Assembly (NCBI RefSeq): GCF_016599855.1
Contig: NZ_CP067041.1
Coordinates: 6,788,501-6,852,500 of the forward strand
Source: Bradyrhizobium diazoefficiens
GTDB lineage: Bacteria; Pseudomonadota; Alphaproteobacteria; Rhizobiales; Xanthobacteraceae
Length of the DNA: 64,000 bases
Direction: 5' to 3'
Below the pieces are notes generated by a model. It did not search any database, was not told the origin of the DNA, and saw only the letters and a program-made list of their open reading frames with translations. Every line of letters starts with the position of its first letter. Position 1 is the stretch's first letter. A program made the translations under genes and the position numbers. Positions 20,603 to 29,216 of this stretch are shown here, piece by piece.

Positions 20603-20971
20603 CTACGATTGAGCGGCGAGCTGCTCCGCCATGAGGCGATGCAGCATGTTGATGGCCTTGAGCGGACGCACCATCACCTTGAAATGGGTGATGCGCCCTT
20701 CAGCATCGAAAGTGATGATGTCGACGCCGTTGATCATAGTCTTGAATTCGAGCACGGCACCGTCAGCGCTTTTCCATTCGCCGACATAGGTGAAGCCGGG
20801 ACCGCCGAGTACCTTCTCGGCGCTGGCGAGATATTTGAAAGTGATGTCGCGCCCGCGCTGCGGCGTGTGCACGACGGGGCTTTCGAACACGGCGTCAGGA
20901 TGCAGAAGATCCCAGAGCGCGGCGTGCTCATGAGACTTCATGTAGGCGTACCAGGAATCGAGGCCGGTCAT
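20603..20971 (-). CDS. NTF2-like / SnoaL-like protein at head of the fad cluster
   Basis: A 122-residue one-domain protein: an N-terminal helix with H-A-A-L-W-D-L-L-H-P-D-A-V-F, a middle R-G-R-D-I-T-F-K-Y and a C-terminal F-K-V-M-V-R-P-L-K-A. These fit the NTF2 cone fold and resemble small proteins annotated as nuclear transport factor 2 family. It lies 35 bp upstream of the acyl-CoA dehydrogenase gene, so it is likely the first gene of the operon, and is divergent from padR. A role in acyl-CoA metabolism is inference from position only. Confidence 0.75.
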   Translation of the reverse strand: MTGLDSWYAYMKSHEHAALWDLLHPDAVFESPVVHTPQRGRDITFKYLASAEKVLGGPGFTYVGEWKSADGAVLEFKTMINGVDIITFDAEGRITHFKVMVRPLKAINMLHRLMAEQLAAQS

Positions 20972-21097
20972 TGTCAGGGTGCCTCCCGTGGATCAAAGGC
21001 CTTGGCAAAAACTCGAAAACAACCCCATGCACAGTAGCGAGGAGGTTGATTCCGCTGGATTTTCCGGTCGGGTCTTGAGTCCGATCTTCGGTCGCCT

Positions 21098-21140
21098 CAT
21101 ATGCACATTGACGCATATGCGCCGATGCGCATAATGTCAA
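21098..21140. promoter_or_regulatory. Palindrome cluster upstream of padR, candidate operator
   Basis: Between the divergent NTF2-like and padR genes are a CATATG (21098-21103), the 8-bp palindrome GCATATGC (21113-21120) and the 8-bp palindrome ATGCGCAT (21125-21132), flanked by TTGAC and GTCAA on either side. The arrangement is a plausible PadR site controlling both directions. The exact binding unit cannot be fixed by eye. Confidence 0.45.
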
Positions 21141-21174
21141 GCTGGTTGGTCGAGATTACAGGGAGGCGGGTCAC

Positions 21175-21762
21175 ATGGCACTGGGCGACGCGATCCTCGC
21201 ATGCCTCACGGAACGTCCGATGACGGGCTACGAGCTCGCCAAGACATTCGACTCCTCGATCGGCTTCTTCTGGAAGGCCGACCATCAGCAGATCTACCGC
21301 GAGCTCTCAAAGCTGCGCGACCGCGGCTACATCCAAGGCCGCGAGGTCGTCCAGTCCGGCAAGCCCAATAAACTCATCTATACGCTCACTCCGGAAGGCC
21401 GAACAGCGCTGCGGCACTGGGCCGCGCGACCGAGCACGCCGCCTTCGATCAAGGATGACCTGCTGGTGCGGCTGCATGCGCTCGACAGCATCGACATCGA
21501 GCCGATCCGCACCGATCTGATGGACCGCCTGGAGCATCACCGCGACCGTCACGAGAACTACGAGCGGATCCTGAAAAAGCGTTTTCCCGAAGGAACGGCG
21601 TCCGATGTGCTCGACCTCGGCAATTTGCTGCTGCTTCGCCTCGGCGCACGACACGAGCAGATGGTGGCCGATTTCTGTGAGGAGGCACTCGAGGCCCTAT
21701 CGGCGATGAACGGCAAGGGCACGATTGTGCCGCTAGAGGATGGCAAGCGCGAGAAGGGTTGA
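21175..21762 (+). CDS. PadR family transcriptional regulator
   Basis: A 195-residue PadR-type winged-helix regulator: the N-terminal A-L-G-D-A-I-L-A-C-L-T-E-R-P-M-T-G-Y-E-L-A-K and the K-A-D-H-Q-Q-I-Y-R-E-L segment are the family hallmark, and the wing is G-R-E-V-V-Q-S-G-K-P-N-K-L-I-Y-T-L-T-P-E-G. The C-terminal half (about 95-175) is helical and forms the dimer arm (Vir_act_alpha_C type). It is divergent from the fad cluster and most likely regulates it together with itself. The inducing ligand could be a fatty or aromatic acyl compound. Confidence 0.92.
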   Translation: MALGDAILACLTERPMTGYELAKTFDSSIGFFWKADHQQIYRELSKLRDRGYIQGREVVQSGKPNKLIYTLTPEGRTALRHWAARPSTPPSIKDDLLVRLHALDSIDIEPIRTDLMDRLEHHRDRHENYERILKKRFPEGTASDVLDLGNLLLLRLGARHEQMVADFCEEALEALSAMNGKGTIVPLEDGKREKG

Positions 21763-21781
21763 GGCATCGGCGGTGCTTCTC

Positions 21782-21889
21782 ACCTCTCCCGCTTGCGGGA
21801 GAGGTCGCGCCGAAGGCGCGGGTGAGGGGGAAGTCTTCGTTGTCGAGGCACCCTCTCCCCAACCCTCCCCCGCAAGCGGGGAGGGAGCA
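21782..21889. repeat. Palindromic intergenic repeat, family B
   Basis: Outer arms CCTCTCCCGCTTGCGGGAGAGG (itself a hairpin) and CCCTCCCCCGCAAGCGGGGAGGG (again a hairpin) flank GGGTGAGGGG. It fills much of the 348-bp gap between padR and the podJ-like gene. Related copies are at 37001, 38986, 44421 and, as a half element, 54473. The rest of this gap (21890-22110) shows nothing further that I can support. Confidence 0.85.
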
Positions 21890-22110
21890 CACCAACCGTA
21901 TGGCGAACGCTGAACGCCCCTTCCCCCGGTTCCCGCCGCCCAACTTTAAGACACCGGGACTGCGTTCCTTAACCCGTTATTTACCGTAACGGACAAAAGT
22001 CGGTTTTCGAGGCAGACGACCCGCGTCGAATTCGGTTGTGTTTGCAACCGGCACACGTGGCGAGGCTGGAGGTGCCGGGTAGGGCGCCGGAGTCGGAACC
22101 GGACAGAGTC

Positions 22111-25100
22111 ATGAATTCGCGCGTATCGTGGAGTGTTGACGGCATCGATCCATCCGTCCGGGAGCGGGCCGAAGCTGCTGCGCGCAGAGCCGGCATGTCA
22201 CTCAACGATTGGCTGAACTCCACGCTCGGCGAGACTGCCGCGCCGAACTTTCGTGGACCTTACGAACAGCCGCGTCAGGACCAGCGTCCCGATCCGCGTT
22301 CGGCGCCGATGCCGAGCCAGGGACCGAGTCCGGAAAGCCGCGAAGTCGCCGACATCCATCAGCGGCTCGACGCGATCACCCAGCAGATCGAACGGATTTC
22401 CAAGCCTGCAACGCCGCGCCAGGACTCTTCTCGTGAAAGAGAGGTTTCGCGCGAGCAGGGCGTTGCCCGCCAGCTCAACGACGCGATCTCGCGACTCGAT
22501 GCGCGGCTGTCGCAAATATCGCGACCCCAGCAGCCTCAACCGCAGCAGCCGCAAGCCCAGCGGGCCGCACCGGTCGAGACGCGCCAGCGTCAGGCCGACG
22601 CGGTTGAGCGCGCGGCCGCACAAGTCTATCGCAACTCACCTCCCCTAAGCCCCGCATCGTTCGACGTCGCCGTGGCCGAGATCACCGCACGGCAGAGCGA
22701 GCTCGATGGCTTTACGCCGCCCAGGCAGATGCCGCCGCGCGCTGCGCCGCCGATCGCGCCCACGGCGGCTCCCTATGCTCCCGCGATGGCGCCGCCCGCG
22801 CCCGCTTACGCTCCGCCGCCACCGCAGCCGGGTCCGGATTTCTCGTCGCTCGAACGCCATCTGCTCAAGATCACGAGCCAGATCGAATCGCTGCAGCGTC
22901 CTGACAACACCGAACAGGCGATCAACGCCTTCCGCTCCGAGCTCGCCGAGATCCGCCAAGCCATCACCGAGGCGATGCCGCGCCGCGCGATCGAATCGAT
23001 CGAGAACGAGATCCGCTCGCTGCACCGTCGCATCGACGAGACCCGCTCCAACGGCACCGATGGCCAGGCGCTGTCAGGCATCGAGCGCGCGCTTTCCGAC
23101 ATCAAGCAGGTGCTGCGCACGCTGACGCCGGCCGAGCAGCTCACCGGCTATGACGAGGCGATCCGCAATCTCGGCGCCAAGCTCGACCTGATCCTGCGCG
23201 CCAATGACGATCCTTCGACGGTGCGCCAGCTCGAGGGCGCGATCTCGGCGCTGCGCGGCATCGTCTCCAATGTCGCCTCCAACGAAGCACTGGCACGGCT
23301 GTCCGAGGACGTGCAGCTGTTGTCGTCCAAGGTCGACCAGGTCAGTCGCTCGTCGGACCGCGGCGACAGCTTTGCCGTGCTGGAGCAGCGCATCGCCGCG
23401 CTCACCGCCGCGCTGGAAACGCGCGAGCGGCCGCAGGCCGCTGAGAGCACCGAGCATCTGGAAGCTGCGATCCGCGCACTGTCAGACCGTTTCGACCGCA
23501 TGCAGGTCGGCAACGACTCGGCCTCGACCTTCGCGCATCTCGAGCAGCGCGTCTCCTATCTGCTGGAGCGGTTAGAGGCCGCTTCGGATTCCCGCGGCGG
23601 CAATTTCAGCCGTGTCGAAGACGGGCTGCACGACATCCTGCGGCATCTGGAGCGCCAGCAGGCGACCTATTCTGCGCTCGCCGAGAGCCGCAATTCGGCG
23701 CCGGCCGCCGATTCCGGAATGGTCGACCTGGTCAAGCGCGAGCTGTCCGACATCCGCTACAGCCAGGCCGAGACCAACCGCAGCACGCAGGATTCGCTGG
23801 AGGCCGTGCACAACACGCTCGGCCATGTCGTCGATCGCCTTGCCATGATCGAGGGCGATCTGCGCGCGGTGCGCACCGCGCCGCCGGCCCCTGCTCCGAT
23901 GCCGATGGCCGCCCCGTTCGAGTCGGCGCCGATGGCGCGCGAGCAACGGTCGCCGCAACCGCAGCAACCGAAATACGATCCGAAGCCCGAGCTGCCGAAT
24001 CCGGCCGCCGCGCAGCAGCCGGCGCACTCGGCTTTCGCGGCCGCGCCGCGTGAATTCCATGCCGCCGCGCCGGCAGCGCCGCCGCAGGTGCCTATGGCGC
24101 CGGTTCCGCCGCGCGCGATCAGCGAGATCCTCGAGCCGCACACGGCGCCGACCCGCGCCGCGATCGCGCCTGAGCTGCCGCCGGATCATCCGCTCGAGCC
24201 CGGCACGCGTCCGAACGGCCGCCCTGCCACGCCGTCCGAGCGCATTGCCGCCTCGGAAAGCGCGATCGGCGAAATCCCGGCCCCGCCGAAGGAGCCGGTG
24301 TCGTCGTCGAGCTTCATCGCCGCCGCGCGCCGCGCCGCGCAAGCTGCCGCGGCGCAGCCGCCCGAGAAGCCCGCCCGCGGCGTCAAGGCCGCGATCGCCG
24401 CCCGCGGCAAGGACAAAGGCCAGAGCCAAGCGCAGGAAGGCGGCTCGACCATCACATCAAAGATCCGCTCGCTGCTGGTCGGCGCGAGCGTGGTCGTGAT
24501 CGTGCTTGGCACCTTCAAGATGGCGATGAACCTGCTCGAAGGCGGCAGCGCGCCGCCGGCGCCGCAGGCCATGGAAGATACATCGAATCAGCCCACGCCG
24601 AAGGCGCCGCCGGTCGAGATCAAGCCCGGCGCGCCCGAGCAGGTCACGCCGTCGATGACTTCGCCGACGCCGATCGGCAAGCAATCCCTGAACAATGCCG
24701 CGCCCGCGACGAACTCCGGCAGCACGGCTTCGGTCGAAATTCCGCCCGCTCCCGCCGCAGTGCCGCCCGCCTCCAGCGACGTGACCGGTGCACTGTCGGG
24801 CGCGAGCCGCGCACGGCTCGGCACGGTCCAGGTGCCGCCGAGCGAGAAGCTGCCTGACGGCATCGGCGGCCCGGGCCTGCGCACCGCCGCGATGAAGGGC
24901 GATGCGACGGCGGCCTACGAGATCGGCGTGCGCTTTGCCGAAGGCAAGGGCGTGGCCGCGAATTACGACGAAGCCGCAAAGTGGTACGACCGTGCTGCGC
25001 AGGCCGGCGTGGTGCCCGCGACCTTCCGCCTTGGCACGCTCTATGAAAAGGGCCTCGGCGTGAAGAAGGACGCCGACATCGCCCGCCGCTACTACACGCA

Positions 25101-25557
25101 GGCCGCCGAACGCGGCAACGCCAAGGCGATGCACAATCTGGCGGTGCTCGATGCCGACGGCGGCGGACGCGGCGCCAACTACAAGAGCGCGGCGCAGTGG
25201 TTCCGGAAAGCCGCCGATCGCGGCGTCGCCGACAGCCAGTTCAATCTCGGCATCCTGTATGCCCGCGGCATCGGCGTCGAACAGAATCTCGCCGAGTCCT
25301 ACAAATGGTTCAGCCTTGCCGCTGCCCAAGGCGATGCGGATGCGTCCGGCAAGCGCGACGACGTCTCCAAGCGCCTCGACCCGCAATCGCTCGCCGCCGC
25401 CAAGCTCGCGATCCAGACTTTTAGCGCCGAGCCGCAGCCCGACGACGCCGTCAATGTTGCAGCCCCGAACGGCGGCTGGGACAGCGCACCGCAGGCCACC
25501 GCAAAGCCCGCACCGAAGCCGGTCGCGACGAAGCGCTCGGCGTCAGCGGTGCATTGA
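22111..25557 (+). CDS. PodJ-like polar localization protein with SEL1 repeats
   Basis: A 1148-residue protein. It opens W-S-V-D-G-I-D-P-S-V-R-E-R-A-E-A-A-A-R-R-A-G-M-S-L-N-D-W-L, close to the start of Caulobacter PodJ. A long cytoplasmic region (about 60-750) holds coiled-coil segments (about 270-560) and Pro/Ala/Gln-rich linkers. One transmembrane helix (about 785-805) leads to a periplasmic part with about four SEL1 repeats (about 915-1075, e.g. A-A-K-W-Y-D-R-A-A-Q-A-G). PodJ recruits polar-development proteins to the new cell pole. Here it stands alone. ATG 22111 is chosen; a TTG further upstream keeps the frame open but has no family match. The peptidoglycan-binding end seen in Caulobacter PodJ is not evident. 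Confidence 0.82.
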   Translation: MNSRVSWSVDGIDPSVRERAEAAARRAGMSLNDWLNSTLGETAAPNFRGPYEQPRQDQRPDPRSAPMPSQGPSPESREVADIHQRLDAITQQIERISKPATPRQDSSREREVSREQGVARQLNDAISRLDARLSQISRPQQPQPQQPQAQRAAPVETRQRQADAVERAAAQVYRNSPPLSPASFDVAVAEITARQSELDGFTPPRQMPPRAAPPIAPTAAPYAPAMAPPAPAYAPPPPQPGPDFSSLERHLLKITSQIESLQRPDNTEQAINAFRSELAEIRQAITEAMPRRAIESIENEIRSLHRRIDETRSNGTDGQALSGIERALSDIKQVLRTLTPAEQLTGYDEAIRNLGAKLDLILRANDDPSTVRQLEGAISALRGIVSNVASNEALARLSEDVQLLSSKVDQVSRSSDRGDSFAVLEQRIAALTAALETRERPQAAESTEHLEAAIRALSDRFDRMQVGNDSASTFAHLEQRVSYLLERLEAASDSRGGNFSRVEDGLHDILRHLERQQATYSALAESRNSAPAADSGMVDLVKRELSDIRYSQAETNRSTQDSLEAVHNTLGHVVDRLAMIEGDLRAVRTAPPAPAPMPMAAPFESAPMAREQRSPQPQQPKYDPKPELPNPAAAQQPAHSAFAAAPREFHAAAPAAPPQVPMAPVPPRAISEILEPHTAPTRAAIAPELPPDHPLEPGTRPNGRPATPSERIAASESAIGEIPAPPKEPVSSSSFIAAARRAAQAAAAQPPEKPARGVKAAIAARGKDKGQSQAQEGGSTITSKIRSLLVGASVVVIVLGTFKMAMNLLEGGSAPPAPQAMEDTSNQPTPKAPPVEIKPGAPEQVTPSMTSPTPIGKQSLNNAAPATNSGSTASVEIPPAPAAVPPASSDVTGALSGASRARLGTVQVPPSEKLPDGIGGPGLRTAAMKGDATAAYEIGVRFAEGKGVAANYDEAAKWYDRAAQAGVVPATFRLGTLYEKGLGVKKDADIARRYYTQAAERGNAKAMHNLAVLDADGGGRGANYKSAAQWFRKAADRGVADSQFNLGILYARGIGVEQNLAESYKWFSLAAAQGDADASGKRDDVSKRLDPQSLAAAKLAIQTFSAEPQPDDAVNVAAPNGGWDSAPQATAKPAPKPVATKRSASAVH

Positions 25558-25595
25558 ACTCGGTCGAAGCACATTAGAGAGCACTCGCACTCCCC

Positions 25596-25710
25596 GTCGT
25601 CGCCCGGCTTGACCGGGCGACCCAGTATTCCAGAGACGCTCGTCGGATAGCTCGCTCTCCCGATAACTGCCGCGGCGTACTGGATGCCCCGGTCAAGCCG
25701 GGGCACGACA
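25596..25710. repeat. Palindromic intergenic repeat, family C
   Basis: Ends with inverted arms: GTCGTCGCCCGGCTTGACCGGGCGACC at the left is a hairpin, and GATGCCCCGGTCAAGCCGGGGCACGAC at the right is another. It sits between the convergent podJ-like and metallo-hydrolase genes, and may serve as a two-way transcription stop. Confidence 0.75.
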
Positions 25711-25721
25711 GCGGAGCAAGA

Positions 25722-26495
25722 TCACGGCGCCTCGACCACGGTCGGTACGCCCGGCTCCAGCAGCCGCAGCCGCGGTCCGAAACCGAGCACGTCGAACGTC
25801 TTGCGCAAATCCTCGCCGTTCTGGCGGAAATGCGCCCAGCCTTCGGTATGAACAGGCACGATCATCGCGTCCGGAAATGCACGCGCGGTCTCGATGGTGT
25901 CGTTGGTGTCCATGGTGAGATGGAACGGCCCGCGCGTTTGCGCGGCGCCCGCGAACGGCACCACGACGCCGCATTTGAAGCGGCGCGCAACTTCGGCGAC
26001 GCCGTCGAACCAGGTGGTGTCGCCGCTGATATAGACCGGGCGCGTGTCCTTTCTACTCGACTGCACCACGAAGCCGATGACGTCGCCCGACAGCGGCTCG
26101 ATACCAGCAGGGCCGTGACGCGCGGGTGTCGCGGTGATCGTCAGCGTGTTGCCGTCGTCGTCCTTCAGATGCGCGGTTGCCCAGGGCGCGAGGCCCTCGA
26201 CATGGCCGCCGAGACGTTTTGCGCCGGCTTCGGTCGTCAGCACGCGCTTTGCGTGTTTCAAGAACTCGCGCCCGGAATTGTCGAGATTGTCCGAATGCTG
26301 GTCATGGCTGAGCAGCACGGCATCGATCGGGCCGATCGCGTCCGCTTTCATTGCGGGCCCGATCGTCTTCTCCAGCTTCACATGCGGCAGCTGATAGGCG
26401 CCGGGCGCATCGAAGGTGGGATCGGTGAGCAGGCGAAAGCCGTCGATTTCGATCAGCGCGGTGGGGCCGCCGATCAGGGTGATGGAAACTGGCAT
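25722..26495 (-). CDS. Metallo-beta-lactamase fold hydrolase (UlaG-like)
   Basis: A 257-residue MBL-fold protein. The metal site S-H-D-Q-H-S-D-N is at about residues 64-71; later H-G-P-A-G-I-E-P and I-S-G-D-T-T-W-F segments supply more ligands, as in UlaG/RomA-type hydrolases. The start I-T-L-I-G-G-P-T-A-L-I-E-I-D is also family-typical. Substrates in this group range from lactones to phosphodiesters, and none can be picked here. It lies 14 bp after the EamA gene on the same strand. Confidence 0.85.
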   Translation of the reverse strand: MPVSITLIGGPTALIEIDGFRLLTDPTFDAPGAYQLPHVKLEKTIGPAMKADAIGPIDAVLLSHDQHSDNLDNSGREFLKHAKRVLTTEAGAKRLGGHVEGLAPWATAHLKDDDGNTLTITATPARHGPAGIEPLSGDVIGFVVQSSRKDTRPVYISGDTTWFDGVAEVARRFKCGVVVPFAGAAQTRGPFHLTMDTNDTIETARAFPDAMIVPVHTEGWAHFRQNGEDLRKTFDVLGFGPRLRLLEPGVPTVVEAP

Positions 26496-26509
26496 GAGGG
26501 GAACTCCTC

Positions 26510-27418
26510 TTACGCGATGGGCTTTGCGGGGCGCGTCACCAGGTAAATGCCGAGCGCCACCGGGACGATCCCGAGCAGGTCACGCGCTTCGACATGCTCG
26601 CCGAGCACGAGAAACGCGAACAGCATGCCGAGCGGCGGCATCAGGAAATGATAGGCACTGGCAGCGGTCGCGCCACACACTTTCAGGAGATGAAACCAGA
26701 GCCAATAGGCGAGGATCGAGCCGCCCAGCACGAGGAAGGCGAAGGCGCCGATCAGGCTCGCCGTGACATCGATCGCATGGACGTCGGCGAAGGTCAGCGC
26801 GACCGGCGTCAGCACGATGCCGGCGGCGAGATTCTGCACGCCGTTACCGATCCACAGGCTTCCCTTCGGCGCAAGCAGCTTGAACAGGATGGTGCCGGCG
26901 ACGATGGAGGCGAGCGAGGCCAGGGTGAAGATGATGCCGTGCAGAGAGTCGGTGCCGACCGACAGGCGATGCCAGACGATCAGCGTGACGCCGATGATTC
27001 CAAGCAGGAGGCCGCTCGCCTTGCGCCAGGTCATGCCTTCGCCGAGCAGCAGCGAGGCGAGCGCGGCCGTGAACACCGGATTCGCGGAGACAATCAGGCC
27101 GCCGAGGCCGGCGGAGACAGATTGCAGGCCGGTGTAACCGAGCCCGAGATAGAGCGCGTTGTTGGCGATACCCAGCGCGGCGAAGATCGCGGCATCGCGC
27201 CACGACAGCGACCAGTCGCCACGAATCAGCGTGGCACCCAGGATCAATATGCCGGCGAGCGAGAAGCGCGCGCCGAGCAGGATCAGCGGCGGGCAATGGG
27301 TGACGCCGATCTTGCCGGCGACGAAGGCGTAGCTCCAGAGCAGACAGAACAGGCCGATGGCAAAGGGCAGCGCGTTGAAGCGGCTGCGGGGCGCGGGAAG
27401 CGAGGTGGCGAGGGACAT
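26510..27418 (-). CDS. EamA/DMT family transporter
   Basis: A 302-residue membrane protein with ten predicted helices in two EamA repeats, beginning F-A-I-G-L-F-C-L-L-W-S-Y-A-F-V-A-G-K and G-L-G-Y-T-G-L-Q-S-V-S-A-G-L-G-G. Members export or import amino acids and other small metabolites; no substrate is evident. ATG 27418 is chosen because the 15 codons before it form no membrane or family sequence. It is divergent from the LysR gene, the common arrangement for a regulated exporter, and may be cotranscribed with the metallo-hydrolase. Confidence 0.88.
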   Translation of the reverse strand: MSLATSLPAPRSRFNALPFAIGLFCLLWSYAFVAGKIGVTHCPPLILLGARFSLAGILILGATLIRGDWSLSWRDAAIFAALGIANNALYLGLGYTGLQSVSAGLGGLIVSANPVFTAALASLLLGEGMTWRKASGLLLGIIGVTLIVWHRLSVGTDSLHGIIFTLASLASIVAGTILFKLLAPKGSLWIGNGVQNLAAGIVLTPVALTFADVHAIDVTASLIGAFAFLVLGGSILAYWLWFHLLKVCGATAASAYHFLMPPLGMLFAFLVLGEHVEARDLLGIVPVALGIYLVTRPAKPIA

Positions 27419-27461
27419 GAAGGCATTCTCCTGAGCCCTCGATCTAGGGACGCGCCTTGCC

Positions 27462-27476
27462 ATTTGGAAATTAAAT
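27462..27476. promoter_or_regulatory. LysR-type operator candidate (T-N11-A)
   Basis: ATTT-N7-AAAT, a symmetric T-N11-A box, lies between the divergent EamA and LysR genes and 41 bp upstream of the preferred LysR start. LysR proteins bind boxes of this shape at the promoter they share with their target. Confidence 0.5.
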
Positions 27477-27516
27477 GATTAACTGCCGACCAGTTGATTT
27501 TCGAATGGAGGCAGAC

Positions 27517-28377
27517 GTGCTCGATCTGGAGCTTCTGCGCAGCTTCGTCTCGGTGGTCGAAGCCGGGGGCTTCACCCGCGCGGGCGAGCGCGTCCATCGC
27601 ACGCAATCGACGGTCAGCCAGCAGATCAAGCGGCTGGAGGAGGATGTCGGCCAGATGCTGCTGCATCGCGACGGAAAGGACGTTCGTCCGACCGAGGCCG
27701 GCGAGCGGCTGCTCTCTTATGCGCGGCGGCTGCTCTCGCTCGCCGAGGAGGCGCGGGACGTGCTGCGCGACGAAGGCGAAGGCGCGATCCGGCTCGGCAT
27801 CCCCGAGGATTTTGCCGCTTATCGGCTCGCAAAATTGCTGGGCGCCTTCTCACGCTCGCATCCCAACCTGCGGCTCGATGTGCGCGCCGACCAGAGCAAG
27901 AACCTCGCCCGTGACCTCGAACGGGGCGAGCTCGATCTCGCACTCTACAAGCGTGAGGCTGGCGGCAAGGGCGCCATTGCGATCTGGCCCGAGGAAGTGC
28001 ACTGGGTCACCAGCAAGAGCCATCCTGTCGACCTCAACGTGCCATCGGTGCCGCTGATCGGCTTTCCGCTCGGCTGCCTCTACCGCGCCGGTGCGATCCA
28101 CGCGCTGGAAAGCGCCGGGCGCGCCTGGCACATGTCCTACTCGTCATCGAGTCTCGCCGGCATCCAGGCCGCGGTCGCGGCCGGCATGGGCCTGAGCATT
28201 CTGTCGGAAATGTCGATCCAATCAGACCATCGCGTTCTCACGGCGAAGGACGGCTTTGTGCCGATCAAACGCACCGAGGTAGCGCTGATGGCCGCGCCGA
28301 ACGCGACCTCCGCAACGCTTAGGCTGGCGGATCGACTCGCGGAGTTTTGCGAGAACGTGCAGGCGCAGGCGGCGTGA
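27517..28377 (+). CDS. LysR family transcriptional regulator
   Basis: A 286-residue regulator. The HTH is L-E-L-L-R-S-F-V-S-V-V-E-A-G-G-F-T-R-A-G-E-R-V-H-R-T-Q-S (residues about 4-31) and the substrate-binding domain runs from about 90. The GTG at 27517 is preferred: GGAGG sits five bases upstream and it starts with the usual L-D-L-E-L-L. Earlier ATGs at 27475 and 27505 are alternatives, but the first overlaps the operator candidate. It is divergent from the EamA gene, its probable target. Confidence 0.92.
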   Translation: MLDLELLRSFVSVVEAGGFTRAGERVHRTQSTVSQQIKRLEEDVGQMLLHRDGKDVRPTEAGERLLSYARRLLSLAEEARDVLRDEGEGAIRLGIPEDFAAYRLAKLLGAFSRSHPNLRLDVRADQSKNLARDLERGELDLALYKREAGGKGAIAIWPEEVHWVTSKSHPVDLNVPSVPLIGFPLGCLYRAGAIHALESAGRAWHMSYSSSSLAGIQAAVAAGMGLSILSEMSIQSDHRVLTAKDGFVPIKRTEVALMAAPNATSATLRLADRLAEFCENVQAQAA

Positions 28378-28386
28378 GGCGAATTC

Positions 28387-28483
28387 GTAGGATGGGCAAA
28401 GGCGCGCTCTTCGCGCGCTGTGCCCACCATCTCCCCTCAATGTGACTCCAAGTGGTGGGCACGCTTCGCTTTGCCTATCCTAC
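28387..28483. repeat. Palindromic intergenic repeat, family A
   Basis: Copy of the element seen at 17422: GTAGGATGGGCAAAGGCGCG at the left, CGCTTTGCCTATCCTAC at the right, and inner GTGCCCACCAT / GTGGTGGGCAC arms. It lies between the convergent LysR and pdeM genes. Confidence 0.85.
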
Positions 28484-28493
28484 AACCTGCGTC

Positions 28494-29204
28494 TCAACAA
28501 CACCGCGCCGCTGCAATCGCATGCACGCGGCGGTCGCCGAGCAGATGAGCGATGAAGCCACTGCTTGGAAATATCTTTGCGAACGCGGCGTCGCGGATGC
28601 TGAGGCCGCCGGCATAGGCACCGAAGGCGGGCATCACGGCACGCATACCGTCGCTGGCAAAGCAACGCCGCTCCATCGAACGGCCGCGCGCAGAGACGCG
28701 CGCTTTGGGATGCAGATGCCCGGCGATCTCGCCATGCGCGCCGGTCGGCTCATGGCGGAAGGTGATCGGGCCGATCGCGACTTCGTCGGCGACGGTGCCG
28801 CCGAGGTCGCGCGGCAGCATGGGATCGTGATTGCCTGAGATCCAGATCCAGTCGCGACCGGTCTGGAGCGCGGCGACAGCGTCGCGATCATCCGCCGACA
28901 GGCGTTCATGCGCGGAGCGATCGTGAAAGCTGTCGCCGAGTGCGATGACCATTCCTGGATTATGGCGGGAGATGACAGCAGCGAGACGGCTGAGCGTCGC
29001 CAGCGTGTCGTAGGGCGGCAGCAGCACGCCGCGGGTGGCGAAGCTGGAACCTTTTTCGAGATGCAGATCGGAGACGACAAGCAGGCGCTGCTCTTCCCAG
29101 AACAACGCGCCGGACAGATCAGCCGCGAAAGTCACATCGCTGATGGTGATCCTGGAAACGCGCACGTCCTCGACATCCTCTGAAACCAGCGCGCCCAAAG
29201 TCAC
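28494..29204 (-). CDS. pdeM: Ligase-associated DNA damage response endonuclease PdeM
   Basis: A 236-residue metallophosphoesterase. All four metal motifs are visible: D-L-H-L-E-K-G (about 46), G-D-S-F-H-D (about 90), G-N-H-D-P (about 124) and G-H-L-H-P-K-A (about 163). In Pseudomonas putida the homologue (MPE) is a manganese-dependent DNA endonuclease encoded with a helicase, an exonuclease and a ligase. Here it lies 12 bp after the Lhr gene and the other two enzymes are encoded nearby. The start GTG 29204 is tentative; GTG 29165 would remove 13 residues. Confidence 0.9.
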   Translation of the reverse strand: MTLGALVSEDVEDVRVSRITISDVTFAADLSGALFWEEQRLLVVSDLHLEKGSSFATRGVLLPPYDTLATLSRLAAVISRHNPGMVIALGDSFHDRSAHERLSADDRDAVAALQTGRDWIWISGNHDPMLPRDLGGTVADEVAIGPITFRHEPTGAHGEIAGHLHPKARVSARGRSMERRCFASDGMRAVMPAFGAYAGGLSIRDAAFAKIFPSSGFIAHLLGDRRVHAIAAARCC

Positions 29205-29216
29205 GTCAAACCTGCT

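Noticed and set aside
17451..20612. Very long plus-strand open frame (over 1000 codons) opposite the fad genes
   Set aside because: It is the antisense shadow of three well-supported genes, created by high GC and codon bias; its translation is His/Arg/Asp-rich with no domain.
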